This document shows positions 43,302-56,184 of a DNA stretch of 64,000 nt, one piece after another. The DNA is taken from positions 26,563,513 to 26,627,512 of the forward strand of contig NC_088717.1 in the NCBI RefSeq assembly GCF_963576615.1, given 5' to 3'. The notes beneath the pieces were generated by a model, which was not told the origin of the DNA, ran no database searches, and was given only the letters and a program-made list of their open reading frames with translations. Each line of letters begins with the position of its first letter. Positions within the stretch are counted from its first letter, which is position 1. Source of the stretch: Watersipora subatra (taxonomy: Eukaryota; Bryozoa; Gymnolaemata; Cheilostomatida; Watersiporidae). A program made the position numbers and the translations under genes.

Positions 43302-45546
43302 CAGCCCCAGGGGGCTTATATCATTGACTTTAATCTAGTAGACAAATTTGTAGGTTGCTCAACAACATCAAACAATTTATACATTCTTTTTACTACAGAT
43401 AGTATTATTTGTATGTGATCGGCGTTATAAGCTGATAACCGTTGAACCCTGAATCTCGACTACTTATCGATGCAAAACTGTTGACAGATTATATAAAATT
43501 TAAGCCAATATTAGTCTCGGCATAATAAGTTATTTTCAACATATGGCTTTCAAAAGTGCTTGAAACATTATTAGTTTATTAGTACAATCAAAAAATTATT
43601 GTATAAATTAAAAAGCTTAACAAAGTAATAGTAACAAGTATAGGTAAAGCAAGTTAATTTAAACTAAATCTAGGGTAAGCTAAAGTAAGTATGCCGTACA
43701 TATACACATGTACATATATCACCCGCTCTACAGCTGAACCTAAGCATTGCAGAATCCACACTCCCACTCACATATCCTCCGGTAAACTAACAACAATTAG
43801 GTGGATTGCCAGTGTGACAAAAAATAATCATGGCAGACTTGCTGTGCATGTCTGACCCGGACGAGTATAACTGGAGTGGCTCAGAACCTGGTCACTTGAT
43901 GGGGAAATTTTCTGTTTTTGTCACGTCTTGCACATGCCCAGTTGCATTTAATCATGTATCATGATTAATATTAGACACTGGCCACAATGCTATATTCTAT
44001 CACAGCAATATTGCAATAACACACTACTAATAACCCAATACTGTACTGTTAAGAAATATAAAATAAGATATTATGCAAAAATGTGCATAAATAGTTGCAG
44101 AATCTCGCATAAGATTATTATACACAGAGAGGTATTTAGAAAATGTATAGAAAAATAGAGAAATGTATGAAAAAAAATAAATCTCGAAAAAATTGGTCAG
44201 ATTTTGCATGAGATATTAAATATTAGACAAAAACAGAAAATTCCCCGTCACGTAACCAGGTTCTGAGCCACTCCATTTATACTCGTCCATCTGGACCCAC
44301 TATATTGCTGAGCTGTTGAATGACTCTGCAGTCTGCAGATGCATCCTTTCTTGGTGTAGTAAAGACACACGTTTTTCTTATTGGGAGAGATACCTTATTG
44401 AGAGAGGTAATAAGCCAGAGAGACTGAGTTATATTCAATGGCTAGTTATCAAAATTGTGGCACACTAATTGATCAAGATTTCACCACAAAACAACAGATT
44501 TCTAGGCTTCTTGCTGTAACATAGTCGAAAAAGTATACACCTTTTAGTTTACAGATAAAATGTCGATTTGAGTGGGCCTCACTATATTGTGATAGACGAT
44601 AGTTGTCTTTAGAGGCAGCACACGGATTGATTGGTTTTCTGATCAATTTGTTAAAGAGGTGTTCAGGACTTTTATAGTCATACACCTCTTGGCGCCTTGA
44701 ACTCAGCTTCTTTTCGCATTCTGTCACTAGTTAATGCATATATTGAGTACAAGTTGGTGGCGATTGAGTACTCAACCAGACTTGCCAGCTCTACAATGTT
44801 TTCCTATATACTGATAAACTACAACCAGAATAGTAACTCTACCTCTCTATAATAGCAACTTAATTTCTTTATTATAGTAACTATTTTAGTACAAACTTAT
44901 AGCACACTGAGTATATAAAGATTGTATCCAGTATCATCCTAAAACCATAATGGTTCGAAGGAACTATATAATTGTTGACTCCTATTGTTTATTGGTTTAC
45001 TATTTTCCATTTACGTTTATTCACACTTGAACTACTCTCATGATGTGTAACAGGCTGGCCTGATACAATATAAAATATTTCTTAGCTTTTAGTACTGCTT
45101 CTATGCGACCAGTTGAGAGGCTTCCATAATAGACACTATTCATTTCTCAAGTTTGAATGTTAATTTAGTGCCATACACAGACGTTGGCTATAGTTATTTT
45201 TAATACAACAAGGATGAAGCTTCAGAGATCCTGTTAACATTCAAATATATATTTTAGGATTTTTTAATCTTAAAATGTTGAAAGGTCATCAAAAGGTACA
45301 TAGTTTGTGTCTTTGTCCTTTGATAGCCATAGTTGTCTGAACTATCTAGACAATTGGGTGCAAGAAATGGACTTCTATTTGAGTCCATCGATGCTTTCAT
45401 TTCATCATGCAATAGCCATCTCCTGACTATTTTAGGCTTTCTTAGAATTGTACACAATCACAGTTTCACTAGCTCAGTTACTTTTACTACTACGTAATTC
45501 ACTTCCTGTTGTCTATCATAATATTATTATTCCCTTATAAAGGACT
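43302..45546. other. Intergenic spacer upstream of the C4orf33-like gene
   Basis: Apart from the MITE at 43858-44291 and a degenerate block (44820-44890) of the minisatellite motif found again at 52663-52935, I see no gene. A minus-strand frame at 44473-44727 has no recognisable feature. A promoter could lie just before 45547, but no TATA box or initiator stands out; TTATAAAG is at about 45535-45542. Confidence 0.45.
43858..44291. mobile_element. MITE with ~60-bp TIRs
   Basis: The left end GGACGAGTATAACTGGAGTG and the right end (reverse complement GGACGAGTATAAATGGAGTG) stay similar for about 60 bp. The flanks TCTGACCC and TCTGGACCC are nearly the same, which may be a decayed 8-bp target duplication as in hAT elements. 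No coding capacity. Confidence 0.75.
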
Positions 45547-48500
45547 ATGGAGTATGACATTGCCTCTCTTTGGAATGGTGAGAAACTTTCTCATAGTCCT
45601 ATGAAATTGAGTATTCACCCCTCAAGTTTATCTGATGGCAGCTTTGTTCGTGTCAATGTTTCCGGAAAATTCTTCAATGATCCTTCAGCCCCAGAATGTC
45701 CACCAGGCAGGTTCTACAGAAATTACTACTGAACTATGCCTTAACGCAGTGCTATTTTCATAGTTGTGGATAGCTACAGACGCTTTATTGTTTTCTCATT
45801 CATGGCACTCATATTTCCCACATTTTCTCATCTTTAGATTTCTAAAAGTCTCTCACATCGATTTCGAAATAGTTAATTATCATTAACTTATATGTAATTA
45901 TAGGGCCAACAGACTTTTTATGGGATTATGAGGTGGTCGAGGCATTTTTCCTCAATTCTCAAGATGATACGTACCTGGAAGTCGAATTCTCTCCGTGAGT
46001 CATCTTATTTGCGCAATCATTGTCAGTTAGTTGCTGCTGTTACGCTTGCATGGGCCTCTGACACTTGCCAGAATATTTCTTTTTGTGTGACTATATTTAT
46101 AATATTCCGCTAGATTTATCAGCTGACTTGTCCATGTCTTTTCCTGGCTGAACAACAATCCGTGACAGGACTAGGGTAACACAGGAATGATAGCACTTGC
46201 TCCTATATTATCTTCTAGGGTTTAATGTATTAGCATCATAGATATATATGGGTCTATATATCTATGATTAGCATTGGAAGCGCGTGAGTATTTACATGTA
46301 TGCAATCATTCTGAAGCTCCTATATGCACCTAGTAATACATTTAAAAAGCTGATTTGTGAGTACCCTAAGACACTTATGTATTCGCGGCATCTAACTTTC
46401 GCGTTTTCGCGGTGTCATTCTCTCGCGAATGTTTCATGTGCGAAACTAAACTATCATAACAAACGAGCGAAAAAGCGAAACTAAATAGCTTTGTTCATTG
46501 ATACTGTAGAATAGAATTTTATAACGACATTTATTTTAACGTTTTCAACGACCACTATAGCAACGTTAAAATATAAACCAACAAAATAATTTGACTCAAA
46601 ATTTATTACGTTATTATTTTGCAATTAATTATGATTATTTTCCCATTAAGAATGATTTATAATGATAGGAATTTGATGTCAATGCACACGCATTAGTAGC
46701 GTTATCGTTTGCTGGGGACATCAATCAATGCAGTGAGCACCGTGTGTTTAAAGAAAATAAGACACACTGACACTCACAGTACTACACAAGCAGCATGGCT
46801 CTGGAAAGGTTTGGATTCACCACTGACACCTCTTCAATAACTTGTAATTTTTTGAGATTTGTTTTGTTCTAAGTGATGTGACTGACGAGACGATTTTAAA
46901 TTAAAATAGGCAAAACATGACCGCAGTTAAAACGCTCAGAAAAAAGATATCTTTTGAGCGTTTTAACAAAGATCAATTTTGCGGATTTTATTTTAAGTTC
47001 ATTCGGAGGCTTTTACGCTTTCGATGGGACATGGCCAAGCGGGTGTTTGATAAAACTTAATCTTATGTAAACCTTTATAAAAGTCGTTAACAAAAATATT
47101 TTGCCTCTGATGATGATAATAATGATGCCTAAGAACTACTAGAAGTTGATGTTTGTCTCTATGGCTTGGAATGAAGTGATATTCTACAGCGATAAAAACC
47201 ATGTCCATGGCCGTTGGGCAAATAACTTTTCGAATAAATGATGTTGAGGTCGAGTTATCTGAAGGAATTTATCATTGCGTTGGAACTGACCATACAGATC
47301 CGTTTGAGTTGACCTTGTGTTAGAGATGAAATGTTACATTTTATCTGAGGGCGAGTTATCCGAGTTGGACTGTACTTACCGTAAAAAATTCCCAAAAAGT
47401 TGGGGCGGCTCAGCCGGCCAGCTGCCCCAGTGAAAACGGGCCTGTTGATAGTCCAAGAAACAAATGGCAGCAAGCGATCAAATTGCATTATCGACCTTGC
47501 CCACACCATTCTACCTGCGGTTCACAATTACAAACTAGTCCCAAATTGAAATTTTTTTTACCGGTGAGCTGAACTCGAGGAATCTAATTATGTTTGTTCC
47601 ACTGCATTTATTTTCACATCACTATATTTTCGCACTCATCAGAGCTGCGAAATTAAGTTGCTTCGAAATTTTACTCTGTGAGCTGCTCACGAAACTAAAT
47701 ACTAGTGAAATATAAGTGTTTTAGGGTATGGGGTTCTGCAGTTCAACATGCAGTTGCACAAAGATCTCTACTCTTAGTAGGTTTGACTCTCAGCCTTTTC
47801 AGCGATATAGAGATACATGTTGAGAATTGTCATAAGACAGTCTTAACTTTCAATGTGCTCATTGTCAGCATCAGACATAATTATGTCAGATAGCTGCGCA
47901 GCCAGCATATATAGTAAAAGTTCTGCATCAGGTTCTATTCTCAATGGTCATGCAATGGAAATATGTGGCACAAAAAAGCACATGTAAAAGTGCCCATTTT
48001 CAAAAAATTTGGTTCTCCGAAAACCAATAAATGCTGTTCGCTGAAGAAATTGTTGCTTTATCTAGATTGTAAGTTTGCTATTAGTGATAATATGCTTGCT
48101 ACAATACATCCTGCATGGTGAGTGCTCCCTGTATGAAAGACAAGAATATCACTACATCTGTGAAAACTTATCTAGTAGAAGCAGAATATCACATGTATTT
48201 ATGAAAACTTGCTACTTGATAGTTGTTCAATGAATATACGTACTGCTTTATTGTTGATTCCATTTTGATGATGCAGGCACGGACACTACATCGTACTTCT
48301 TTTGCAAGGGAGGCGTAATATTATAGAGGTAAGTAGACCGAGTAGCGATATTTCATCAAATGTACTTACTGGTGGTATGTACGTACTTACTGTCCTTACT
48401 GGTGGTTAACAGTATTTAGTTCGTTAGAAACTTTGTGTACAATTTGCGAGATTGCATTGACAAACATTTTCTCTCCATTATGTTTGATTCTACAGACTAT

Positions 48501-51500
48501 TATTACATTCTATATATATTACATGTTCATTCTTTGTCTTTGCCTATCCATTACCTGCACCTCTACATCATCTACTACTACCTACAAATCACCTACAATC
48601 TACCTACATGTATATATCGTCTACACAACACCTGCACATCATCTATACATCACCTGCACATCACCTACCCTCTACCTACACATCTATACATCACCTACAC
48701 ATCATCTACACACTACATACAATGTATACAATGTTTGCACTCCTCGCATGTGATATCAAATCCATCGAGCCGATAAACTACACAAGCTAGCAATTTTTGC
48801 ATAACTTGTGTAACTTGTGCGAAAATGTGAATTTTTTACACCTTGTAGACAATGGGAACATTGAAGAATGTACGTTTAAGTCAACATGACATAAACATGG
48901 ATAGAATACTTGGCTGTAAATCCTTCTCTATTGCTCAATTTAAGATACTACAACCTAGAGCCGTATAACGCATAGAGTATACAAGCATAGAGTAGAGCGC
49001 ATAGAGTATAGCGCATAGAGTATAGCGCATAGAGTATACACACATAGAGTATACACGCATAGAGTATAGCTCATAGAGTATAGCGCATAGAGTATAGCGC
49101 ATAGAGTATAGCGCATAGAGTATAGCGCATTGAGTATAGCGCACAGAGTATAGCGCTCAGAGTCCCATGACCAAAACCGGAAACAAAAAGTCTAGTTTTC
49201 AAACAAACAGACCATTTTGCATAAGCTGTAATGGAGAGTCAGCAACATCAGCTAATAAAAATAACTCCCATTTGCAGTCACTCTAAAATTGTTTGTTGTA
49301 TTATATACCATTTGAAAGAAGACGAATTTCCTTACAACATGATGTCAATAATTTTATAATTTAAGATATATTAACCCTCTTTAAAGGTCGGCTTGCAACA
49401 AAATTCACGTTACAGCTATTTGGTATCAAAAGATTCACCATGTCTTACTCTGCTGTGTCGCAGGTGTGAAATATGTGAAAATGTGATTACAAGCTCTTAA
49501 AAGCTCAAAAACGAACAGTTGATCGCAGCCATCACGAAAACGCCGTAGATTGGAATCCCTTTCCAAAACGGCTCGAATGGGAACTAGTTGAACAAGATGG
49601 CTTCTGTTTACACTTTCATGCAGCCTTATTCGTCGAAATATTTTCACAAATAGACTTTGCGGATTCAAAAACAACATGTCTATTGTTCTTACGCATATTT
49701 TTCATCATCATGTTAATGCTATCACTTTGAGCACTGATATCTCAAAACCTACCGTGAAAATTAGTTTAATTTTTTAACCTTAACTCGATGGAGTGCAATC
49801 ATCCTCCAATGAACATGACAAGCCTGTTGGTCACCTGTGATAGTCGAAAAATGCTGCAGACTTTGTTCGTGTCGTTTGGTAGGAAGCATGGGTCACATGA
49901 TCAGATTAGGAATAGTTGATTAAACCAAACCGAAACAAAACTGTAAAGTAGCGAGCATCTACATGTATATTTGATATGGACTTTTCGGCAGAATCCAAAG
50001 TGTTTGTCATAGACTAGTGCCGCGAGACGTTTTATATTGAGCCTTTTATTGGCCTTAAATTTCACGTAATAACTTCCCATGTCATAACAATAACCAAAAT
50101 GTTTGAGTACGTCATCAAAAAAAAAGATATTCCAATCTACGGCATTTTCTGGATGGCTGCGATTAACTGTTCGTTTTTGAACTTTGAAGGGCTTGTAATC
50201 ACATTTTCACATATTGTGCTCCTTCAACACAGCAGAGTAAGACATAGTGAATCTTTTGATACCAAATAACTGCAATGTGAATTTTGTTGCAAGTCAACCT
50301 TTAAGCTCAAACCAAAGCACAAGTTTTACCTAAATTGGCTCAAGTTTAGTGTTCTGCAGCTCAAATTCTGATAGGTTTTATATATGCAACTCGTTTCTGT
50401 TTTAAGTTTCTAAAGCAATTAAATGTTTTATAATAAAATAAACAACTTAATTGATCTTCAAATTAAATTACGCATTAAATTATTAAATTCATTTGTCAAT
50501 AAAGTGCATTCATTTGGAATATGCGCTGGTTTGGCAAATGAATTTGGTATTGAAATGATGAAACAATTAATATAATGAATTGAATATAATTATATTCAAT
50601 GTATATTCAATGATATATATTATTGACTATTTATATACATTTACACAAGAGTGTTCATATTTATATATAAAAAACGGCTATAAATATGTATAGCCGTCTT
50701 TTAGTAAACACACGCGACTGACGATTGTGGGAATAAACTAAATATTGTTCCAACTCTTTTGTTCACACCACATGAAACAATTTGTAATGTAGTGTTTTCT
50801 AGTGGTCATTTTTACTTTTTCATTTTATCAATTACTTTAAGCCACATATTTGACGCTATTAAAGAATTGTATATATTATATACTGTATATATATATCTAT
50901 ATACATGTATATATTTATTAAAATTGATCGAATGTATATTTGTGGTTTTGATTGTTCAACTATAGCTATTATTTTAGCATTGCGCCCACGCGTGGACGAT
51001 ACCCCGGTTAAGAGATATTTTGTGACCAAAGTATATGCAACACAATGCTTCTTCATCTTTATTCCGTTAGGGTTATATACGTTATTAAGAGATATCAGTT
51101 GCTCGTCATGGCAAGTTCAGCGTTATCCGGTATATCTGGTATCCGGTATAATAAAAACTATTCGAAAACGGATAAATGATAAAATTTCAGTTTCAAGTTT
51201 ACTAAAATACATACTAAAACTTCCTTCAAGTATGTGTTTAGTAAACTAAATTCATTTAAGTTAGTAATTCTATGTAGTACGTTGTAATGTTATTTTATTT
51301 TGCAGATAATAACCACAAAATGCACTAAAGTCATTGTTGGTGCCTATAGTTATCAAGGTTAACATAGTATTTACCAGGAGGTGATTGAATTAGATAATAG
51401 CTATGGGTTTCTTTAACAATCTATGTACTTCTATAGCCTACGATATTTTCATAGAAAATTAACATGCTAATTTTTGTATGCCAACACTGAAACGAACTGA

Positions 51501-53088
51501 AATCATTTAAATGTATACCAAATAATTTATGATTGTAATTGTTGCGAAATAGTCTATATTTAGCCATTACATGCTAATGATTTGACATATACATTTAAAC
51601 ACTTTGACATTTTTATTTTTCCTTCTAATTTATTTCAACGAAACACTTCTTTCAAGCTATGAAATTTTAAATTTACAGTTGTTTGAAAACTTTAACAGCT
51701 GATTATCCACTCCTATATGCATTATTTACTGGATAATCATCCGTTCCTGTATACATTATTTACTGGATAATTATCCACTCCTATATGCATTGTTTACTGG
51801 ATAATTATCTGTTTCTGTATACATTATTTACTGAATAATTATCCTCTCCTGCACGCATTAATTACTGGAGAATTATCTGCTCCTGTATACATTATTTACT
51901 GGATAATTATCCTCTCTTGTACACATTATTTACTAAATAACTATTCACTCCTGTACACATTATTTACTAGCAGTAGTTCTCACTGAGGGCATGTCTAGTC
52001 GTGATAAAACACTATTAGTGACAATAAATAAACAGACAAGAGTAATAATAAGAGTAATAAGGTCATCCTGAAACAAGTACAAATAAAATGCAAAAAAGTG
52101 TTTACAAACTGCATGTACCTCTTCCTCGGTAAACATATTTAACAGTTGTTTATAAAATGATAACTAGTGGCACGTTCGTGTAGTTGCGTGACATTTCACG
52201 GTTGTACAACGTTATAGAGTCGAGGCTTATTGTAAGCCAGTCAGTTGAGCTCATCATGAGAGAGTTCAGTGTTTATCCAGTACTTACATTAAATACTATA
52301 AATTATTTCCCTACAATCTAATGGCAATCAGTTAAATTAATTTAAAGTAGTTTTTCACTTAATTTATTAAATAAAGTAAGTTTCTAGACTTTTTCAAACA
52401 GGTTATTATCCCAATCGTGCTAGGACAGGCTGACCTAATGTCATTGATTTTGATTACAGACTCTGCTACCCCTCAAGTATTCTACGACATTGTGTGCTGA
52501 CACAGGTAGTTGGCAGGGGCAAGCAGCCATACCTCTCGACTATTTCCCTCCAAAGGTAGACAAGTTTAACGCATTTGCTATTCACGGTTCTGGTTCTAAC
52601 CGTCAGTACGAACAGCTCTATCATCAGATGGAGTTATCCGCTCAGCCAGACTTGTGAGTTCTGCAGTATCTATACTTTTCTATAATAGGAACTCTACTTC
52701 TCTATAAAAGTAACTGTATGTCTCTATAATAGGAACTCTACTCGTCTATAATAGTAACTCTATGTCTCTATTATAGGAACTCTATGTCTCTATAATAGAA
52801 ACTCTACTAGTCTATAATAGTAACTGTATGTCTCTATTATAGGAACTCTATGTCTCTATAATAGAAACTCTTCTAGTCTATAATAATAACTGTATGTCTC
52901 TATTTTAGGAACTCTATGTCTCTATTAAAGTAGCTATACTGCTCTACAGCAGTAGCTTATTACATGATAATTATCACTATGTTTGTAGTCACAGACTAGA
53001 AGATTTTAAACCCATAGAGTTCTCAGCAATTATACCAAATAACATGTGCAGGAGTTATTCATCCATGTGGACAGCCAAGATGAAGTAG
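45547..53088 (+). CDS. C4orf33: UPF0462 protein, C4orf33 homologue
   Basis: Five coding exons: 45547-45706, 45904-45994, 48277-48328, 52460-52653 and 52989-53088 (TAG). Together they are 597 nt, in phase throughout, giving 198 residues, about the length of the vertebrate protein. Landmarks of the family are [25 protein letters not shown] with [41 protein letters not shown] and [12 protein letters not shown]. The protein has no signal peptide or membrane segment; its function is not established, though the fold resembles a carbohydrate-binding-like beta sandwich (inference). The start ATG opens the conserved N-terminus. The first intron needs a GC donor (CCAG, then GCAGGT) to keep frame; the other donors are GTGAGT or GTAAGT. 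Introns hold a composite transposon, a MITE and a minisatellite. The exons look intact. Confidence 0.92.
46235..46268. repeat. Perfect hairpin related to 12187-12250
   Basis: ATCATAGATATATA and its exact complement flank TGGGTC. The same ATCATAGATATATA motif makes up the palindrome at 12.2 kb. Confidence 0.7.
46364..47726. mobile_element. Composite TIR element, copy 2
   Basis: It is nearly identical to 15870-17233 and in the same orientation. It is flanked by TA, with ends CCCTAAGACACTTAT and CCCTAAAACACTTAT (reverse complement). It lies in the second intron of the C4orf33-like gene. Copy 2 has extra bases around GGCGGCTCAGCCGGCC relative to copy 1. Confidence 0.85.
48540..48735. repeat. Degenerate CA/TC-rich short repeat
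   Basis: Variants of CATCACCTGCACAT and CATCTACACATCAC follow one another. Three overlapping reading frames here encode repetitive His/Tyr/Thr peptides, an artefact of the repeat. Confidence 0.7.
48960..49165. repeat. 14-bp minisatellite
   Basis: About 14 units of AGCGCATAGAGTAT with few changes, in the third intron of the C4orf33-like gene. Confidence 0.9.
49385..50300. mobile_element. TTAA-flanked MITE, complete copy
   Basis: It is bounded by TTAA at 49381-49384 and 50301-50304. The TIRs run for about 150 bp or more, starting AGGTCGGCTTGCAACAAAAT and, from the right, AGGTTGACTTGCAACAAAAT. It belongs to the same family as 6487-7316 and 63074-63950. No coding region. Confidence 0.85.
51706..51975. 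repeat. 35-bp minisatellite
   Basis: About seven to eight units of TACTGGATAATTATCCACTC plus CTATATGCATTATTT. GGATAATTATCC is itself a palindrome, so each unit carries a small dyad. Confidence 0.85.
52663..52935. repeat. 22-bp minisatellite filling an intron
   Basis: About twelve units of TCTCTATAATAGGAACTCTA plus TG. It takes up most of the 335-bp intron between the last two exons of the C4orf33-like gene. Confidence 0.9.
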
Positions 53089-53636
53089 CGCTCAGGAGGT
53101 GCAAGTCAAGTGATACTATGATTTATATGATAAACTGACCATAAGTATGGAATAGTTGATGTACGATCTACAAACATACCTTCACTGGCTGCTGTTATGT
53201 TCCTTGTTCATTAATTACTAGTAAATCACTGCTGCTATGTCCAATCTAATTTTAAATTTTATATATCTTTTCTAGTAATTTACTGCTTTTAAAAAAAAAA
53301 AAGTATTTTATAGGGAAAACTTTGTTTTTCTCCATTCCCCTCTTGCTCTCTCTATCGTAGGTAGTTGATCAAACACATGTAGATTGTCAGATATATTTTA
53401 TGAGAAAAAGGTAAGCTGGTTTTGAACTACCTTGCTTGAATTTTTCGTCACATCTATTATTTAACTAAGTTTGTTTATTGCAAAGATGGATCATTGTTGC
53501 TTCAAAAATTAGCTCTGAAGAGGTGGTTGGTAAATGCTTATATTAAGTAAGGTAAGATAACTCCTTGTGCTGTTGGTTAATCCGACTTTATTGTAGAAAG
53601 AACAACTCTGATTTGAGGCTACTAGCTTACACGTTC

Positions 53637-53642
53637 AATAAA
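53637..53642 (+). terminator. Candidate polyadenylation signal AATAAA
   Basis: AATAAA lies about 550 nt past the stop of the C4orf33-like gene and is followed by a T-rich stretch. It is a candidate only. Confidence 0.35.
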
Positions 53643-54289
53643 GGAGTGATGCAGTTGGTCATGCCTTCTATATTTATAATTTGTTTTACTTTTATGTTTT
53701 TTTAATTTAATATGCTGATTTGCGACTAATGTGGTCCGCACCTTGTATCAACAATTTAGCAGCTCTTAATTCTTCAGGTTGTGCTAAATGTTTCTCAGTT
53801 CTGAACCAACTCCCAGGGTACTCAAAGAACTTTCTGATTGTTCTAACTACCAGAAAATAATACAGTCAGTCAAGTTTCGCTAAAGCTATGAAAATAATCC
53901 TCCTTCAGCATCGCTCCGGCTATTGTTGTAAAGTCTTGCTAGTAGTATTACATGCTTATGCTGGTGAAGATATGAAGCACATGTAAACACTCTTTTGCTC
54001 AGATGATCAGCTTGATAAAGCCGAGGAACAACTGATTAGGCTGCTACCATTCCTTTTTTGTATTTGAAGAGGGGTGAGGGCCAAGTCAGTGAAGTGACTT
54101 TGTTGTACAAGCTCCTTGAATGTGCATGGATAGCTCCTTGAAGGTCAGTGTAACCATGCTTTCCATTCAATGTAGTCCATTACACAATATGTGAATAGCT
54201 GGAATGGTGGGTGTTTTCTGGGTAAGTTTTGCCTCACACTTTCTCTGTCTTATCCTTTTTATCTGTGTGTATGCCGTATGATGGTATCT
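53643..54289. other. Spacer, no gene recognised
   Basis: It is AT-rich sequence between the C4orf33-like gene and the minisatellite at 54.3 kb. I see nothing I can name. Confidence 0.4.
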
Positions 54290-55975
54290 ATGTCTTATCA
54301 TGCATGCATCTATGTTATATGATGGTATCTATGTCATATGATGTATGCATCTATGTCATATGATGCATGCATCTACGTCATATGATGTATGCATTTATGT
54401 CATGATGTACATATCTATGTCATATGATGTATCTACATGTATATCATATGATGTATATATCTATGTCATATGATGCATGTATCTACGTCATGTGATGCAT
54501 GCATCTATGTTATATGATGGTATCTATGTCGTATGATGTATGTGTCTATGCCATATGATGTATGTATCTATGTTATATGATGTATCTACATGTATATCAT
54601 ATGATGTATACAGTCAAACACGGATAACTCAAACTTCAAGGAACCGAGCAAAAGTGTTCAAGTTATTTGAGCGTTCAAGTTATCAGGACAGTCATAAGTG
54701 CACATATTTATCAGTAGATACATGTACATATACAAACTATATATCAATCAAAAGCATAGATTGCTTGTTGCAAGTTAAAGGGTCTCTCTTGTGATGTTTT
54801 AAATATTTTTAATCAGAAAGTATAGATATTTTTCTATCTTTTGAGATTTGTTTGTTGCTTTAGGCGATGTGACTGCCAAGACGTTCTCAGATTAAAATTG
54901 GCAAAACTTGATCGCGGTTAACACGCTCAGAAAAAATACATACGTATTTTTTTACCGAGCGTTTTAACCAAGATCAATTTTGCAGTAAGTCAGATATTAC
55001 AAAACTGCTTTACTATTAAAAACCCATTATCAATTTTGCCGATATTACTTTAAAGTTATCCAAATTCTACCTCGCTTTTCTTGCTTTCGGTGGGCTTATC
55101 GCTAAGCGGATGTTTGGTAAAATTTGATTTTTGCAAACCTTTAGAAAAGTCGTTAATGAAAATATTTGCCGATGTTGGTAATAACGAGGCCTAAGAACTA
55201 CTAAAAGTCGATGTTTATCTCTATGGCTTGGAATAAAGTGATATTCTCAAGCGTTAGTAACAACCGTCTCGGTAGCCGTTTGGAAAAAAACTGTTCGAGT
55301 TAACGGAGTTTCGGTCGAGTTATCTAAAGCCATTTATCATTGCGTGGGAACGGACCAAGCAAATCCATTCGAGTTAACTATGTATTCGATATATCCGAGG
55401 GCGATTTATCCGAGTTTCACTGTATATCTATGTCATATAATGCATGTATCTATGTCATATGATTTAAATATTTATGTCATATGATGGCATCTATATTATA
55501 TGATGTACGGTATGCGTCTATGTCATATGATGTATGTATCTGTCATATGATGTATGTATCTGTCATATGATGGTATCTATGTCATATAATGTATGCATCT
55601 ATGTCATATGATGTATGCATTTATGTCATATGATGTACGTATCTGTGTCATATGATGGTATTTATATCATATGATGTATGCATCTATGCCGTATGATGTA
55701 AATATCTATGTTATATGATGCATGTATCGATGTTATATGACATATGCATCTATGCCATATTATGTATGTATCTATGTTATATGATGGTATCTATGTTATA
55801 TGACATATGCATCTATCTCATATGATGTATGTACCTATGTCATATGATAGTATCGATGTCATATGATGTAAATATCTATGTTATATAATGGTATCCATGT
55901 TATATGATGTATGAATCTATGTCATATGATGCAGGTATCTATATTATATGATGCATGTATCTACATATGTTATAT
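54290..55975. repeat. 22-bp minisatellite split by a MITE
   Basis: Units like ATGTCATATGATGTATGCAT plus CT, 20-24 bp long, run over 54290-54608 and 55425-55975. The element at 54611-55422 interrupts the array. Confidence 0.9.
54611..55422. mobile_element. MITE with CAGTCAAACACGGATAACTC ends
   Basis: It is flanked by TA (54609-54610, 55423-55424). The ends are CAGTCAAACACGGATAACTC and, reversed, CAGTGAAACTCGGATAAATC. CAGT ends and TA suggest the Tc1/mariner-pogo group. Inner sequence (GGCGATGTGACTGCCAAGAC, then AAAACGCTC-like) is shared with 16370-16886 and 46860-47370. Confidence 0.8.
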
Positions 55976-56184
55976 GAGTTTTTTATACTAGCCTACAAGG
56001 AAGTGTTTGTTCTCATTAAAAAACTTCTACAATATTTAATTCCTTCTAATTGATTTAATTTGCTTCGAAACGTTTGTATCAATTCAATTGCAGTCATCCA
56101 TCGTTACCCTAACAATCAAAACCCTGAAGCAGCATTACGTAAACAATCAGATTTTACTTGCTGAACAAACTTGTACCAGTAAAC

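Noticed and set aside
48433..48790. Three overlapping plus-strand frames rich in His, Tyr and Thr
   Set aside because: They are translations of a short CA/TC-rich repeat in three frames, with no splice or start context.
48935..49144. Minus-strand frame of repeated [14 protein letters not shown] type
   Set aside because: It is a product of the 14-bp minisatellite.
50680..50702. Stem-loop followed by T-run, like a bacterial terminator
   Set aside because: The window is eukaryotic, with introns and animal transposons, so a rho-independent terminator has no meaning here; I treat it as chance structure in AT-rich DNA.
50905..51249. Plus-strand frame of 114 codons
   Set aside because: It lies in the third intron of the C4orf33-like gene; the composition is typical of translated AT-rich DNA and I see no motif.
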